From NCBI RefSeq assembly GCF_002399615.1, contig NZ_DHDZ01000029.1, positions 689 to 64,688 on the forward strand: a DNA stretch of 64,000 nt, given 5' to 3'. This DNA is from Pedobacter sp. UBA4863 (GTDB taxonomy: Bacteria; Bacteroidota; Bacteroidia; Sphingobacteriales; Sphingobacteriaceae). Positions 52,324 to 59,825 of the stretch are shown here, piece after piece. The notes below the pieces were generated by a model, which saw only the letters and a list, made by a program, of their open reading frames with translations, had not been told where the DNA came from and searched no databases. The position numbers and the translations under genes were made by a program. The stretch's first letter is position 1; each line of letters begins with the position of its first letter.

Positions 52324-54465
52324 ATGCAGCTAGAAAAATTTACTTACGACAATAAGATTGTACGAGATTTCGGTATTGCAACCATTGTATGGGGTATTAT
52401 CGGGATGTTAGTGGGATTGCTTGTTGCCACGCAACTGTTTTCGCCGAGTATGAACTTGGGTAACCAGTACACCACATTTGGTCGTATTAGGCCGCTACAC
52501 ACTAACGCTGTAATTTTTGCTTTTGTGGGTAACGCTATTTTTATGGGTGTTTATTACTCATTACAACGTTTGTTAAAAGCACGAATGTATAGCACTTTGC
52601 TAAGTAAAATTCATTTTTGGGGCTGGCAATTAATTATCGTTTCGGCGGTTATTACCTTACCTTTAGGCTTTACCTCATCTCACGAGTATGCCGAGCTAGA
52701 ATGGCCTATTGATATTGCCATTACCTTAATTTGGGTAGTTTTTGGCATCAATATGTTCGGTACCATAATTAAGCGTAGAGAAAGACATCTGTATGTGGCC
52801 ATTTGGTTCTACATTGCCACTTTCGTAACCATTGCGGTATTGCATATCGTAAACTCGTTTCAGCTGCCAATATCTTTTTTTAAAAGTTACTATATTTTTG
52901 CCGGCGTACAAGACGCTTTGGTACAATGGTGGTATGGGCATAATGCAGTAGCATTTTTCTTAACCACACCGTATTTGGGCATGATGTATTATTTCTTGCC
53001 AAAAATGGCTAATCGCCCGGTATATTCTTATAAGCTAAGTATCCTTCACTTTTGGTCGTTAATTTTTATCTACATTTGGGCAGGACCTCACCACTTATTA
53101 TATACTTCTTTGCCAGGGTGGGCACAATCTTTAGGAGTTGCATTTTCTGTAATGCTTATTGCACCAAGTTGGGGCGGTATGATTAACGGTTTGTTAACGC
53201 TACGCGGTGCTTGGGACAAAGTTCGCGAAGACGTAACCTTGAAGTTTATGGTAGTTGCACTTACCTCTTATGGTATGGCAACTTTTGAAGGGCCAATGCT
53301 TTCTCTAAAAGAAATAAACGGTGTAGCACACTTTACAGATTGGATTGTAGCGCACGTACACGTTGGTGCTCTAGGATGGAATGGTTTCTTAACCTTTGGA
53401 GTATTGTATTGGTTAATCCCACGTATCTACAAAACAGAACTGTTCTCTAAAAAACTAGCTTCTTTCCACTTCTGGATTGGAACTTTAGGAATTTTGTTTT
53501 ATGCCATTCCAATGTATTGGGCTGGTTTTACACAAGGCTTAATGTGGAAAGAGTTTTCTGAAGATGGTTTGTTAAAATATGCTAACTTTTTAACTACTAC
53601 GTTACAAATTATTCCGATGCACGTATTACGTTCTATTGGAGGCGGTTTATATTTAATAGGTGCTATTGTAATGACCTATAACTTGGCAAAAACCATGTTA
53701 AGAGGTAAACTGGTTGCTAATGAAGAGGCCGAAGCAATGCCTTTAGAAAAAGTAATAACCAACGAAGATGCGGCCGATAAAAAATGGCACCGTGTATTAG
53801 AGCGCAAACCAATGAAATTTATGGTACTTTCTATGATCGTGATTTTAATTGGTGGTATGGTAGAAATGATGCCAACTTTTATGATAGAGAGCAACGTGCC
53901 TACTATTGCAAGTGTTAAACCTTATTCTCCATTAGAGTTAGAAGGTAGAGATTTATATATTAAAGAAGGTTGTGTAAACTGCCACTCACAAACTATCCGT
54001 CCGTTTAGGTCAGAAACCGAGCGCTATGGTGAGTACAGTAAGGCGGGAGAATTTGTTTATGACCATCCGTTTTTATGGGGAAGTAAACGTACCGGGCCAG
54101 ATTTGCACCGTATTGGTGGTAAATATTCTAATGCGTGGCATTACAACCATATGTTAGATCCAACTTCAATGTCGCCAGGAAGTATCATGCCAGCTTACCC
54201 TTGGTTAATTACCCAAAAATTGGATATCAGCATGACCGAAGCTAAAATTAGAGCCATGCAAACTTTGGGCGTACCTTATAGAGAGAATTTTGATGCGGTA
54301 GCGCAAGCCAAGTTAAAAGAGCAGGCAGATGCCATTGCAGCAGATTTGAAGCAGAATAATATTGAAGTGAAAAGCGACAGAGAGATTATTGCTTTAATAG
54401 CCTATTTGCAACGCATGGGAACTGATATTAAAGCAAACAAAACAACTATTCCTTCTAACCAGTAA
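52324..54465 (+). CDS. ccoNO: cbb3-type cytochrome c oxidase, fused subunits I and II (CcoN-CcoO)
   Basis: 713-residue fusion. Residues about 1-470 are CcoN, the 12-helix haem-copper oxidase subunit with histidine ligands in RIRPLHTNAVIFAF, WYGHNAVAFFLT, WAGPHHLLYT and AHVHVGALGWNGF. Residues about 500-713 are CcoO, a membrane-anchored monohaem cytochrome c with CVNCH (C550-H554) and SMSPGSIMPAYPW supplying the axial methionine. The fused arrangement is typical of Bacteroidota. The enzyme reduces oxygen to water with high affinity and pumps protons. It is followed by ccoQ after 4 nt and ccoP with overlap. Confidence 0.96.
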   Translation: MQLEKFTYDNKIVRDFGIATIVWGIIGMLVGLLVATQLFSPSMNLGNQYTTFGRIRPLHTNAVIFAFVGNAIFMGVYYSLQRLLKARMYSTLLSKIHFWGWQLIIVSAVITLPLGFTSSHEYAELEWPIDIAITLIWVVFGINMFGTIIKRRERHLYVAIWFYIATFVTIAVLHIVNSFQLPISFFKSYYIFAGVQDALVQWWYGHNAVAFFLTTPYLGMMYYFLPKMANRPVYSYKLSILHFWSLIFIYIWAGPHHLLYTSLPGWAQSLGVAFSVMLIAPSWGGMINGLLTLRGAWDKVREDVTLKFMVVALTSYGMATFEGPMLSLKEINGVAHFTDWIVAHVHVGALGWNGFLTFGVLYWLIPRIYKTELFSKKLASFHFWIGTLGILFYAIPMYWAGFTQGLMWKEFSEDGLLKYANFLTTTLQIIPMHVLRSIGGGLYLIGAIVMTYNLAKTMLRGKLVANEEAEAMPLEKVITNEDAADKKWHRVLERKPMKFMVLSMIVILIGGMVEMMPTFMIESNVPTIASVKPYSPLELEGRDLYIKEGCVNCHSQTIRPFRSETERYGEYSKAGEFVYDHPFLWGSKRTGPDLHRIGGKYSNAWHYNHMLDPTSMSPGSIMPAYPWLITQKLDISMTEAKIRAMQTLGVPYRENFDAVAQAKLKEQADAIAADLKQNNIEVKSDREIIALIAYLQRMGTDIKANKTTIPSNQ

Positions 54466-54469
54466 AATT

Positions 54470-54652
54470 ATGTTTAAACAAATAAAAGACTTAGCAGGCA
54501 ACGAGTTTTACCTTATCGCATCACTGCTTATATTTATGGTTTTCTTCATTATGGTGGGTGTTTACCTTATTAAAATGAGCAAAAGCCATATTACAGAAAT
54601 GAGTAATTTACCTTTTAACGAACCTCAATCTAATGAATATGAAGAAGTTTAG
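54470..54652 (+). CDS. ccoQ: cbb3 oxidase subunit CcoQ-like
   Basis: 60-residue membrane protein with one helix (about residues 14-36, FYLIASLLIFMVFFIMVGVYL) and a short acidic C-terminal tail. Position between ccoNO and ccoP, length and topology are those of CcoQ/FixQ, which stabilises the oxidase. Sequence identity within this family is low, so the call rests mainly on context. It starts 4 nt after ccoNO and overlaps the ccoP start by 14 nt, so translation is coupled. Confidence 0.85.
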   Translation: MFKQIKDLAGNEFYLIASLLIFMVFFIMVGVYLIKMSKSHITEMSNLPFNEPQSNEYEEV

Positions 54653-55559
54653 TTTATTGATGATGGTTTTAACAGCTACTGTAAGTGTTTTTGCTCAAGA
54701 GGCTGCAACTGTCACAGAAGAAGCTCCTGCAACCATACCAAATCCATCTTTAGGGCTAAGTACTACAGAACTGTTAATTATTACCTTATTGATATTTTCT
54801 ATTATCCTGTTGTTTGTAGCTTTTACCTTATATAATAGCTTTAAAGTAATTTACCAAGAACGAATAAATCCAACACCTTTTAAAACCAAAGAGGAAAAAT
54901 TATTGGACTATGAGGAATGGCAAAAACTAAATAAAAGCAAGCCAAGTATTTGGAATAAATTATTAAGCTTAAAACCCTTGTCGGCAGAAAAGGATTTAGA
55001 AATTCCTCATTCTTATGATGGCATTAAAGAATTGAATAACCCTGTGCCAACTTGGTTTAACGTACTTTTCTATGGTACATTAATTTTTGCTGCAGGCTAT
55101 ATGTATTATTACCACATTGGCGAACACGGCGAACGACAAGATGATGAGTACAAAACTGAAATGGCAAAAGCCGATATTGCAAAACAGAAATCACTGTCAA
55201 AATCTACCTCATCTATTGATGAGAATACTGTAAAAGTAGATCCATCGCAAATTGCCGTAGGTAAGGGAGTGTTTGATGCCAATTGCGTAGCCTGTCATGG
55301 TCAAAATGGTGAAGGTTTAGTTGGACCTAACTTAACCGACGAATATACCTTACATGGTGGTAGCGTAAAAGATATCTTTAAAGTGGTTAAATATGGAGTG
55401 CCAGAAAAAGGAATGGTTGCTTGGGAGAAGAACATGAGTTCGGCTAATATTAGTGCGGTAACCAATTATATTTTATCATTACAAGGTTCTAAACCTGCAA
55501 ATGCAAAAGCACCACAAGGCGAGAAATACGATGCTGCTGCAGAAACTACAGCTAATTAA
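54639..55559 (+). CDS. ccoP: cbb3 oxidase subunit III, monohaem CcoP
   Basis: 306-residue membrane cytochrome. A signal-like first helix (MKKFSLLMMVLTATVSVFAQ) is followed by two further membrane segments, about 45-67 and 145-165. The CcoP N-terminal domain motif ELNNPVPTWFNVLFYGTLIFA is present. The periplasmic part has one haem c site CVACH (from C216) and a C-terminal cytochrome domain with GMVAWEKNMSSANISAV. Classical CcoP carries two haems c. Only one CxxCH is visible here, which is the form known from Bacteroidota. ATG 54633 is an equally possible start. A DNA palindrome lies after the stop. Confidence 0.93.
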   Translation: MKKFSLLMMVLTATVSVFAQEAATVTEEAPATIPNPSLGLSTTELLIITLLIFSIILLFVAFTLYNSFKVIYQERINPTPFKTKEEKLLDYEEWQKLNKSKPSIWNKLLSLKPLSAEKDLEIPHSYDGIKELNNPVPTWFNVLFYGTLIFAAGYMYYYHIGEHGERQDDEYKTEMAKADIAKQKSLSKSTSSIDENTVKVDPSQIAVGKGVFDANCVACHGQNGEGLVGPNLTDEYTLHGGSVKDIFKVVKYGVPEKGMVAWEKNMSSANISAVTNYILSLQGSKPANAKAPQGEKYDAAAETTAN

Positions 55560-55580
55560 GTAGTTTTTTAATAGATAGTA

Positions 55581-55659
55581 AAAGATTGCTTCGCACAAGC
55601 TCGCTAATTTAAGCCCTTAACTGGACAATGAGATAAGCAGGTATAGCGAAGCAATCTTT
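55581..55659. repeat. Palindromic intergenic element between ccoP and ccoG
   Basis: A perfect 14-bp inverted repeat, AAAGATTGCTTCGC at 55581-55594 and GCGAAGCAATCTTT at 55646-55659, is separated by 51 nt that include CAATGAG. The arms resemble the GATTGCTTCG...CAATGACG palindromes common between genes in Bacteroidota. It sits inside the cbb3 cluster and could attenuate or separate ccoG expression. Confidence 0.75.
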
Positions 55660-55685
55660 AAGAATAAGTGCAGAATGATATAGCG

Positions 55686-57053
55686 ATGAAACAATCCCAA
55701 AATAATAGTAAAAAAAGCGGGGGCAAAACATTTATTTACCCAAAAAAACCTCATGGTAAGTTATATAACCAGAGAAAATGGGTAAGCTATGTATTGCTCC
55801 TGTTGTTGTTTTCGAGCCCTTTTATTAAACTAAATGGCGAACAGTTAATACTGCTTAACTTTTTAGAACGGAAGTTTGTTTTTTTTGGTTTGATATTTAC
55901 CCCACAAGATTTTTATCTGTTTGCTTTGGCAATGTTGATATTTATCTTGTTTATTGTGTTTTTTACAGTTATCCTGGGAAGATTGTGGTGTGGCTGGGCC
56001 TGTCCGCAAACCATTTTTATGGAGATGGTTTTTCGTAGAATAGAATATTGGATAGAAGGAGATGCCAACCAGCAAAGAAAATTAGATGCCCAAGAATGGA
56101 ACAGAGAGAAAATCCTCAAAAAAGGGTTTAAACATTTCCTATTCCTCGTTATTTCTTTTCTAATATCAAACGTTTTCTTGGCCTATATTATTGGTTCAGA
56201 TAAGCTCTATCAAATTATTACCGAACCAATTAGCGAGCATACAGCTGGCTTTATTTCTATTTGGATTTTCACCTTCGTTTTCTATGGTGTTTTCTCGTAT
56301 GTAAGAGAAGTGGTATGTACTGTAATTTGTCCTTACGGTAGGTTACAAGGCGTATTGTTAGATAATAAGAGTTTAGTAGTAGCTTATGATGAAACTAGGG
56401 GAGAACCGAGAGGGTTTATTCAAAAAAATGCTGATCAAAGCTTAAAAGGCGATTGTATAGACTGCGGTTTATGTGTGCAGGTTTGCCCTACCGGAATTGA
56501 TATTAGGGAAGGCACACAATTAGAGTGCGTGAACTGTACTGCCTGTATTGATGCCTGCGACGAAGTAATGCTTAAAATTAATAAGCCAGAAAAGTTAATA
56601 GGTTTCTATAATCATGATTTCATCCAAAATAGAAACAAGTTTAAGTTTGGACTTAGGGCCTATGCTTATGCCGTTGTCTTGGCATTGGTTATCGTTATTT
56701 TTTCATCGCTTATCTATAAAAGAGAAGATGTGCAGACTACAGTTCTAAGAGCAAGTGGTACATTGTATCAAAAACGTGCAGATGGTAGTATAGCCAATTT
56801 ATATAATGCAGAGTTAATAAATAAAACCAATAAGGATATGAAGTTTGTATTTAGGTCGGTAGATAATACAGATAAAATAGAACTGATACAGGCAGACACT
56901 GTTTTAAAGAAAGAAGGTTCTGCCCGCCTTACTTTTTTTCTTATTAAACAACCAAAGAATATCAAAGAGTTTAAATCGAAAGTGAAATTTGAAGTGGAAG
57001 TAAATGGCGAGGTGATTAGCAGTACAACTACAACTTTCTTTTCGCAACCATAA
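55686..57053 (+). CDS. ccoG: cbb3 oxidase accessory protein CcoG (FixG/RdxA)
   Basis: 455-residue membrane ferredoxin. Transmembrane helices lie in the first half (for example YVLLLLLFSSPFIKL, FYLFALAMLIFILFIVFF) with the conserved GRLWCGWACPQTIFMEM. Two 4Fe-4S sites follow: CIDCGLCVQVCP and CVNCTACIDACD. Another membrane helix (about 320-345) and a periplasmic Ig-like domain (FixG C-terminal) close the protein. CcoG reduces copper for delivery to cbb3 oxidase. ATG 55686 is preferred over GTG 55668. It is downstream of a palindromic element inside the cluster. Confidence 0.95.
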   Translation: MKQSQNNSKKSGGKTFIYPKKPHGKLYNQRKWVSYVLLLLLFSSPFIKLNGEQLILLNFLERKFVFFGLIFTPQDFYLFALAMLIFILFIVFFTVILGRLWCGWACPQTIFMEMVFRRIEYWIEGDANQQRKLDAQEWNREKILKKGFKHFLFLVISFLISNVFLAYIIGSDKLYQIITEPISEHTAGFISIWIFTFVFYGVFSYVREVVCTVICPYGRLQGVLLDNKSLVVAYDETRGEPRGFIQKNADQSLKGDCIDCGLCVQVCPTGIDIREGTQLECVNCTACIDACDEVMLKINKPEKLIGFYNHDFIQNRNKFKFGLRAYAYAVVLALVIVIFSSLIYKREDVQTTVLRASGTLYQKRADGSIANLYNAELINKTNKDMKFVFRSVDNTDKIELIQADTVLKKEGSARLTFFLIKQPKNIKEFKSKVKFEVEVNGEVISSTTTTFFSQP

Positions 57054-57133
57054 ATAGGAGGTAGACATTAGTTAACTAATCACTTATTTAACAGTTGACA
57101 AAAACTTACATCTAATATTAAATACTAATTAAA

Positions 57134-57562
57134 ATGAATTGGGGAACAAAACTGGTTTTAGGCATGGCTGCATTTATGCTATTTATAATTGGCATGGTGA
57201 CGTATATGTTTAAAAATCATGATAAAGATGCGTTGGTAGAAGAAGACTATTACGAAAAGGGCATTAATTACGATAAAGAGTACGAAGCCGAAACGAATAC
57301 GCTACAAGACGATGCCGCACCTATTATTAAGCTAAGTGAAACACAGCTAATTTTGCAACTGAAAGACTCTGCCGATTATCAACTTACCTTAATGAGGCCT
57401 TCTGCAGCGGCTAAAGACATAAAAAGTAGTGGTAAAACACAAGGTGATACAAATTTGATTATTATAGATGCAACTACTTTAGCTAAAGGGTTATGGTCTT
57501 TAAAGATAGAATGGCAGGCCAATGGTAAGCATTATCAATTTAAAAAAGACATTATGATATGA
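57134..57562 (+). CDS. ccoH: FixH-family protein (CcoH)
   Basis: 142-residue protein with one N-terminal transmembrane helix (about 5-25, LVLGMAAFMLFIIGMVTYMF) and a periplasmic beta-rich domain. The segment NHDKDALVEEDYYEKGINYDKEY is the FixH hallmark. FixH/CcoH takes part in assembly and stability of the cbb3 oxidase. The stop overlaps the start of the next gene by 4 nt (ATGA), showing translational coupling. Length is shorter than proteobacterial FixH (about 165) but usual for Bacteroidota. Confidence 0.9.
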   Translation: MNWGTKLVLGMAAFMLFIIGMVTYMFKNHDKDALVEEDYYEKGINYDKEYEAETNTLQDDAAPIIKLSETQLILQLKDSADYQLTLMRPSAAAKDIKSSGKTQGDTNLIIIDATTLAKGLWSLKIEWQANGKHYQFKKDIMI

Positions 57563-58257
57563 GTTTTTTGCCATTTGCTTTTTTAATGGGTTTTTTGGGA
57601 AGTTTGCATTGCGCAGTAATGTGCGGGCCAATTGTATTGGGCTTGCCATTAGACAAAAAAAGCAATTGGCATAATATTCTGCAAGTATCGTTATACCAAC
57701 TGGGCAGGGTAGCTGTTTATGTGTTGCTTGGCTTATTAGTTGGCTGGGTTGGCAGTAGTTTCGCCATTTTTGTGAAGCAAGAAACATTAAGTTTAATTAT
57801 AGGTATAATATTAATACTTTTTACCATAGCCCAACTGAGTGGTAAATATGTTGCTACGCTACAAAAGTTACAGCAAAAAATGGTAGTTCCCATTAGTAAG
57901 CTGATGGGGAAAGTTTTTAAATTACCACTGTGGGGCTTGTTTGCAGGTATGCTTAATGGCTTAATTCCTTGTGGTATGGTTTATTTGGCCTTAGCTACTG
58001 CACTTAATTCTGCTACCTATTATAGTGGTGCTACCTTTATGTTGTTGTTTGGTTTAGGCACCACCCCATTAATGCTTTTTATTTCATTAGGCGGTGTTTA
58101 TCTTAAAAAATACTTTAGGTTTAATAGTCAAAAATTAATGCCTTGGTTTGCAATGTTCTTGGGCATTATATTTATTATGCGTTCTGCTAATTTGGGCATA
58201 CCATTTTTGTCGCCCACTACACATACCAACTATGGTACAGTAGAAAAATGTGATTAA
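57559..58257 (+). CDS. TauE/SafE- or DsbD-like membrane protein (cbb3/copper maturation)
   Basis: 232-residue protein with about six transmembrane helices, related to the UreH-2/DsbD-like part of the TauE/SafE superfamily. The first helix carries GSLHCAVMCGPIVLGLP, with a His, two Cys and a Met that could bind copper or cycle thiols. The mid-protein GLIPCGMVYLALATAL repeats the Pro-Cys-Gly pattern. Homologues are frequently found next to fixH in cbb3 clusters, and a role in copper delivery or cytochrome maturation is likely. The automatic name sulfite exporter is probably misleading. It is the last gene of the cluster, converging with the response-regulator operon. Confidence 0.85.
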   Translation: MSFLPFAFLMGFLGSLHCAVMCGPIVLGLPLDKKSNWHNILQVSLYQLGRVAVYVLLGLLVGWVGSSFAIFVKQETLSLIIGIILILFTIAQLSGKYVATLQKLQQKMVVPISKLMGKVFKLPLWGLFAGMLNGLIPCGMVYLALATALNSATYYSGATFMLLFGLGTTPLMLFISLGGVYLKKYFRFNSQKLMPWFAMFLGIIFIMRSANLGIPFLSPTTHTNYGTVEKCD

Positions 58258-58325
58258 CAGTATCACCTATTTTCTGGTATTAAAGCAATCGCAATTACTA
58301 TTTAAATAGAGTTTAAAGTTTTCTC

Positions 58326-58748
58326 TTAAATTCCTGATAGAGAAACATGTTTGTCACCCAGTAGTTCCCTAAGTTCATGCGGATAAAGTGGTTTTTTCAA
58401 GAGTTTAATTACCAATGGGTTAGCTTCGGCCTTCTTAATGTCGCCAAAATCTAGCGTTGACGATAAGATTGCTAATTTACAGTGGTTAAGAAACGTTTTA
58501 GGTAAGTGCTTATATATTTCCAAAAATTCAAAACCATCCATTTCTGGCATCTGAATATCTAATAAAATAAAATCAGGGAGCAGTTCTGGGTGATCAAGAT
58601 TTTTATTAATATAGTTTAATCCTTCTTCTCCTGATTGGCATAAAATAATTTCATCAAAAAAATTTGATAACTTAATTACCTTGGCATTGATTTTAAGATC
58701 AATGTCATTATCATCAATCAACAACACTTTTTCGGTTCTATTTGGCAT
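58326..58748 (-). CDS. Single-domain response regulator
   Basis: 140-residue stand-alone receiver (CheY-like). Acidic pocket residues D12-D13 (LLIDDND) and the phosphoacceptor D64 (ILLDIQMPEMDGFEF) are present, as are the conserved Ser/Thr near LAILSST and the lysine in LLKKPLYPHEL. There is no output domain, so it probably relays phosphate or acts by binding. It is the last gene of a five-gene operon, and its ATG lies 11 nt inside the end of the preceding receiver-kinase gene. Confidence 0.95.
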   Translation of the reverse strand: MPNRTEKVLLIDDNDIDLKINAKVIKLSNFFDEIILCQSGEEGLNYINKNLDHPELLPDFILLDIQMPEMDGFEFLEIYKHLPKTFLNHCKLAILSSTLDFGDIKKAEANPLVIKLLKKPLYPHELRELLGDKHVSLSGI

Positions 58749-59817
58749 TTGGGATGGTTATTTTAAAGGTTGTACCAACTTCAACATTTGAACTAACGCT
58801 AATTGTACCGTTAATTTTATTTAGGGCTTCTTTTACAATGAAAAGGCCTAATCCACTACCGTGATGCATTTTGCTCTTAAAGAATTGTGTAAATATTTTT
58901 TCTAGATGCTCTTTAAGTATGCCTAAGCCATTGTCGTTAATGCTTACATTGGCTTCAAAATCGTTAACGTCTATGGTTATGTTTACAGTTTTATTAAGTT
59001 CGTTCGATTTTTGGTACTTTATGGCATTTGAAATGAGATTGCTAAATATCACTTCAATTCTAAAAGCATCACCTACAAATTTAGTAGCTTGGTCAATTTT
59101 CACATTAAATGTGGTGTCTTTGTCAGAGTAGGTATGTAACTCTATCAATTCTCCCACTAATTGGTTAAAATCTATTTCGCTATGATCTGGAACATCTTTA
59201 GTGTTTTTATAATACTGTAATGTTTTCTGTATATAATAATCAAGCTTGTTAGAACAGGTTTCTATTAGCCCCCAGTACTCACCGCTAGAATTGTAGAGGT
59301 TTTCCATTTTTACAAGGTTAATAATACCAATTACCGATACCAATGGTGCTCTAAGCTCATGCGAAATGCTGTAAATAAAACGGTTAAGCTCGTCGTTAGT
59401 TTTTTCTAACTCTGTTATTTTGTTACGTAAATCTATCTTGGCTTTATAGGCATCGTACGCATTTTTAATGGAGTTATGTAGTTCTAGATCGTTCCAAGGC
59501 TTGGTAATATACCTGTAGATATCACCATGATTAATCGCATCTGCTAGGGCTTCAATATCAGTATATCCAGTTAAAAGAATACGAATGGGATCGGGGTGAG
59601 TGTTGCTAATGCTCTTAAAAAACTCTACACCGGTAGTGTTTGGCATTTTTTGGTCGGCAAGTATCACATGGATATCTATATTATTCAATATTTTTAATCC
59701 TTCTGCGGCAGAAATAGCAGTATAAATTTCGTACTGCCTTCTAAAGCTGGCCTTAAATGCCTGAAGATTGTTCTCTTCATCATCGATATATAAGACGCGT
59801 ACAGTTGGGTTGCTCAT
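58738..59817 (-). CDS. Receiver-histidine kinase hybrid (REC-HisKA-HATPase)
   Basis: 359-residue cytoplasmic protein. The N-terminal receiver domain (1-120) has D12-D13 and phosphoacceptor D55 in VILADQKMPNTTGVEF, and TGYTDIEALADAI is typical of RpfG-like receivers. A coiled-coil linker follows. The kinase has H153 in SISHELRAPL, an N box in IFSNLISNAIKYQ, DNGLGIL and GSGLGLFIV. It has no membrane segment. It probably receives phosphate from the upstream 7TM kinase and passes it on, or is tuned by it. It starts 8 nt after that gene and overlaps the next receiver gene by 11 nt. Confidence 0.95.
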   Translation of the reverse strand: MSNPTVRVLYIDDEENNLQAFKASFRRQYEIYTAISAAEGLKILNNIDIHVILADQKMPNTTGVEFFKSISNTHPDPIRILLTGYTDIEALADAINHGDIYRYITKPWNDLELHNSIKNAYDAYKAKIDLRNKITELEKTNDELNRFIYSISHELRAPLVSVIGIINLVKMENLYNSSGEYWGLIETCSNKLDYYIQKTLQYYKNTKDVPDHSEIDFNQLVGELIELHTYSDKDTTFNVKIDQATKFVGDAFRIEVIFSNLISNAIKYQKSNELNKTVNITIDVNDFEANVSINDNGLGILKEHLEKIFTQFFKSKMHHGSGLGLFIVKEALNKINGTISVSSNVEVGTTFKITIPNAK

Positions 59818-59825
59818 TTGAATAG

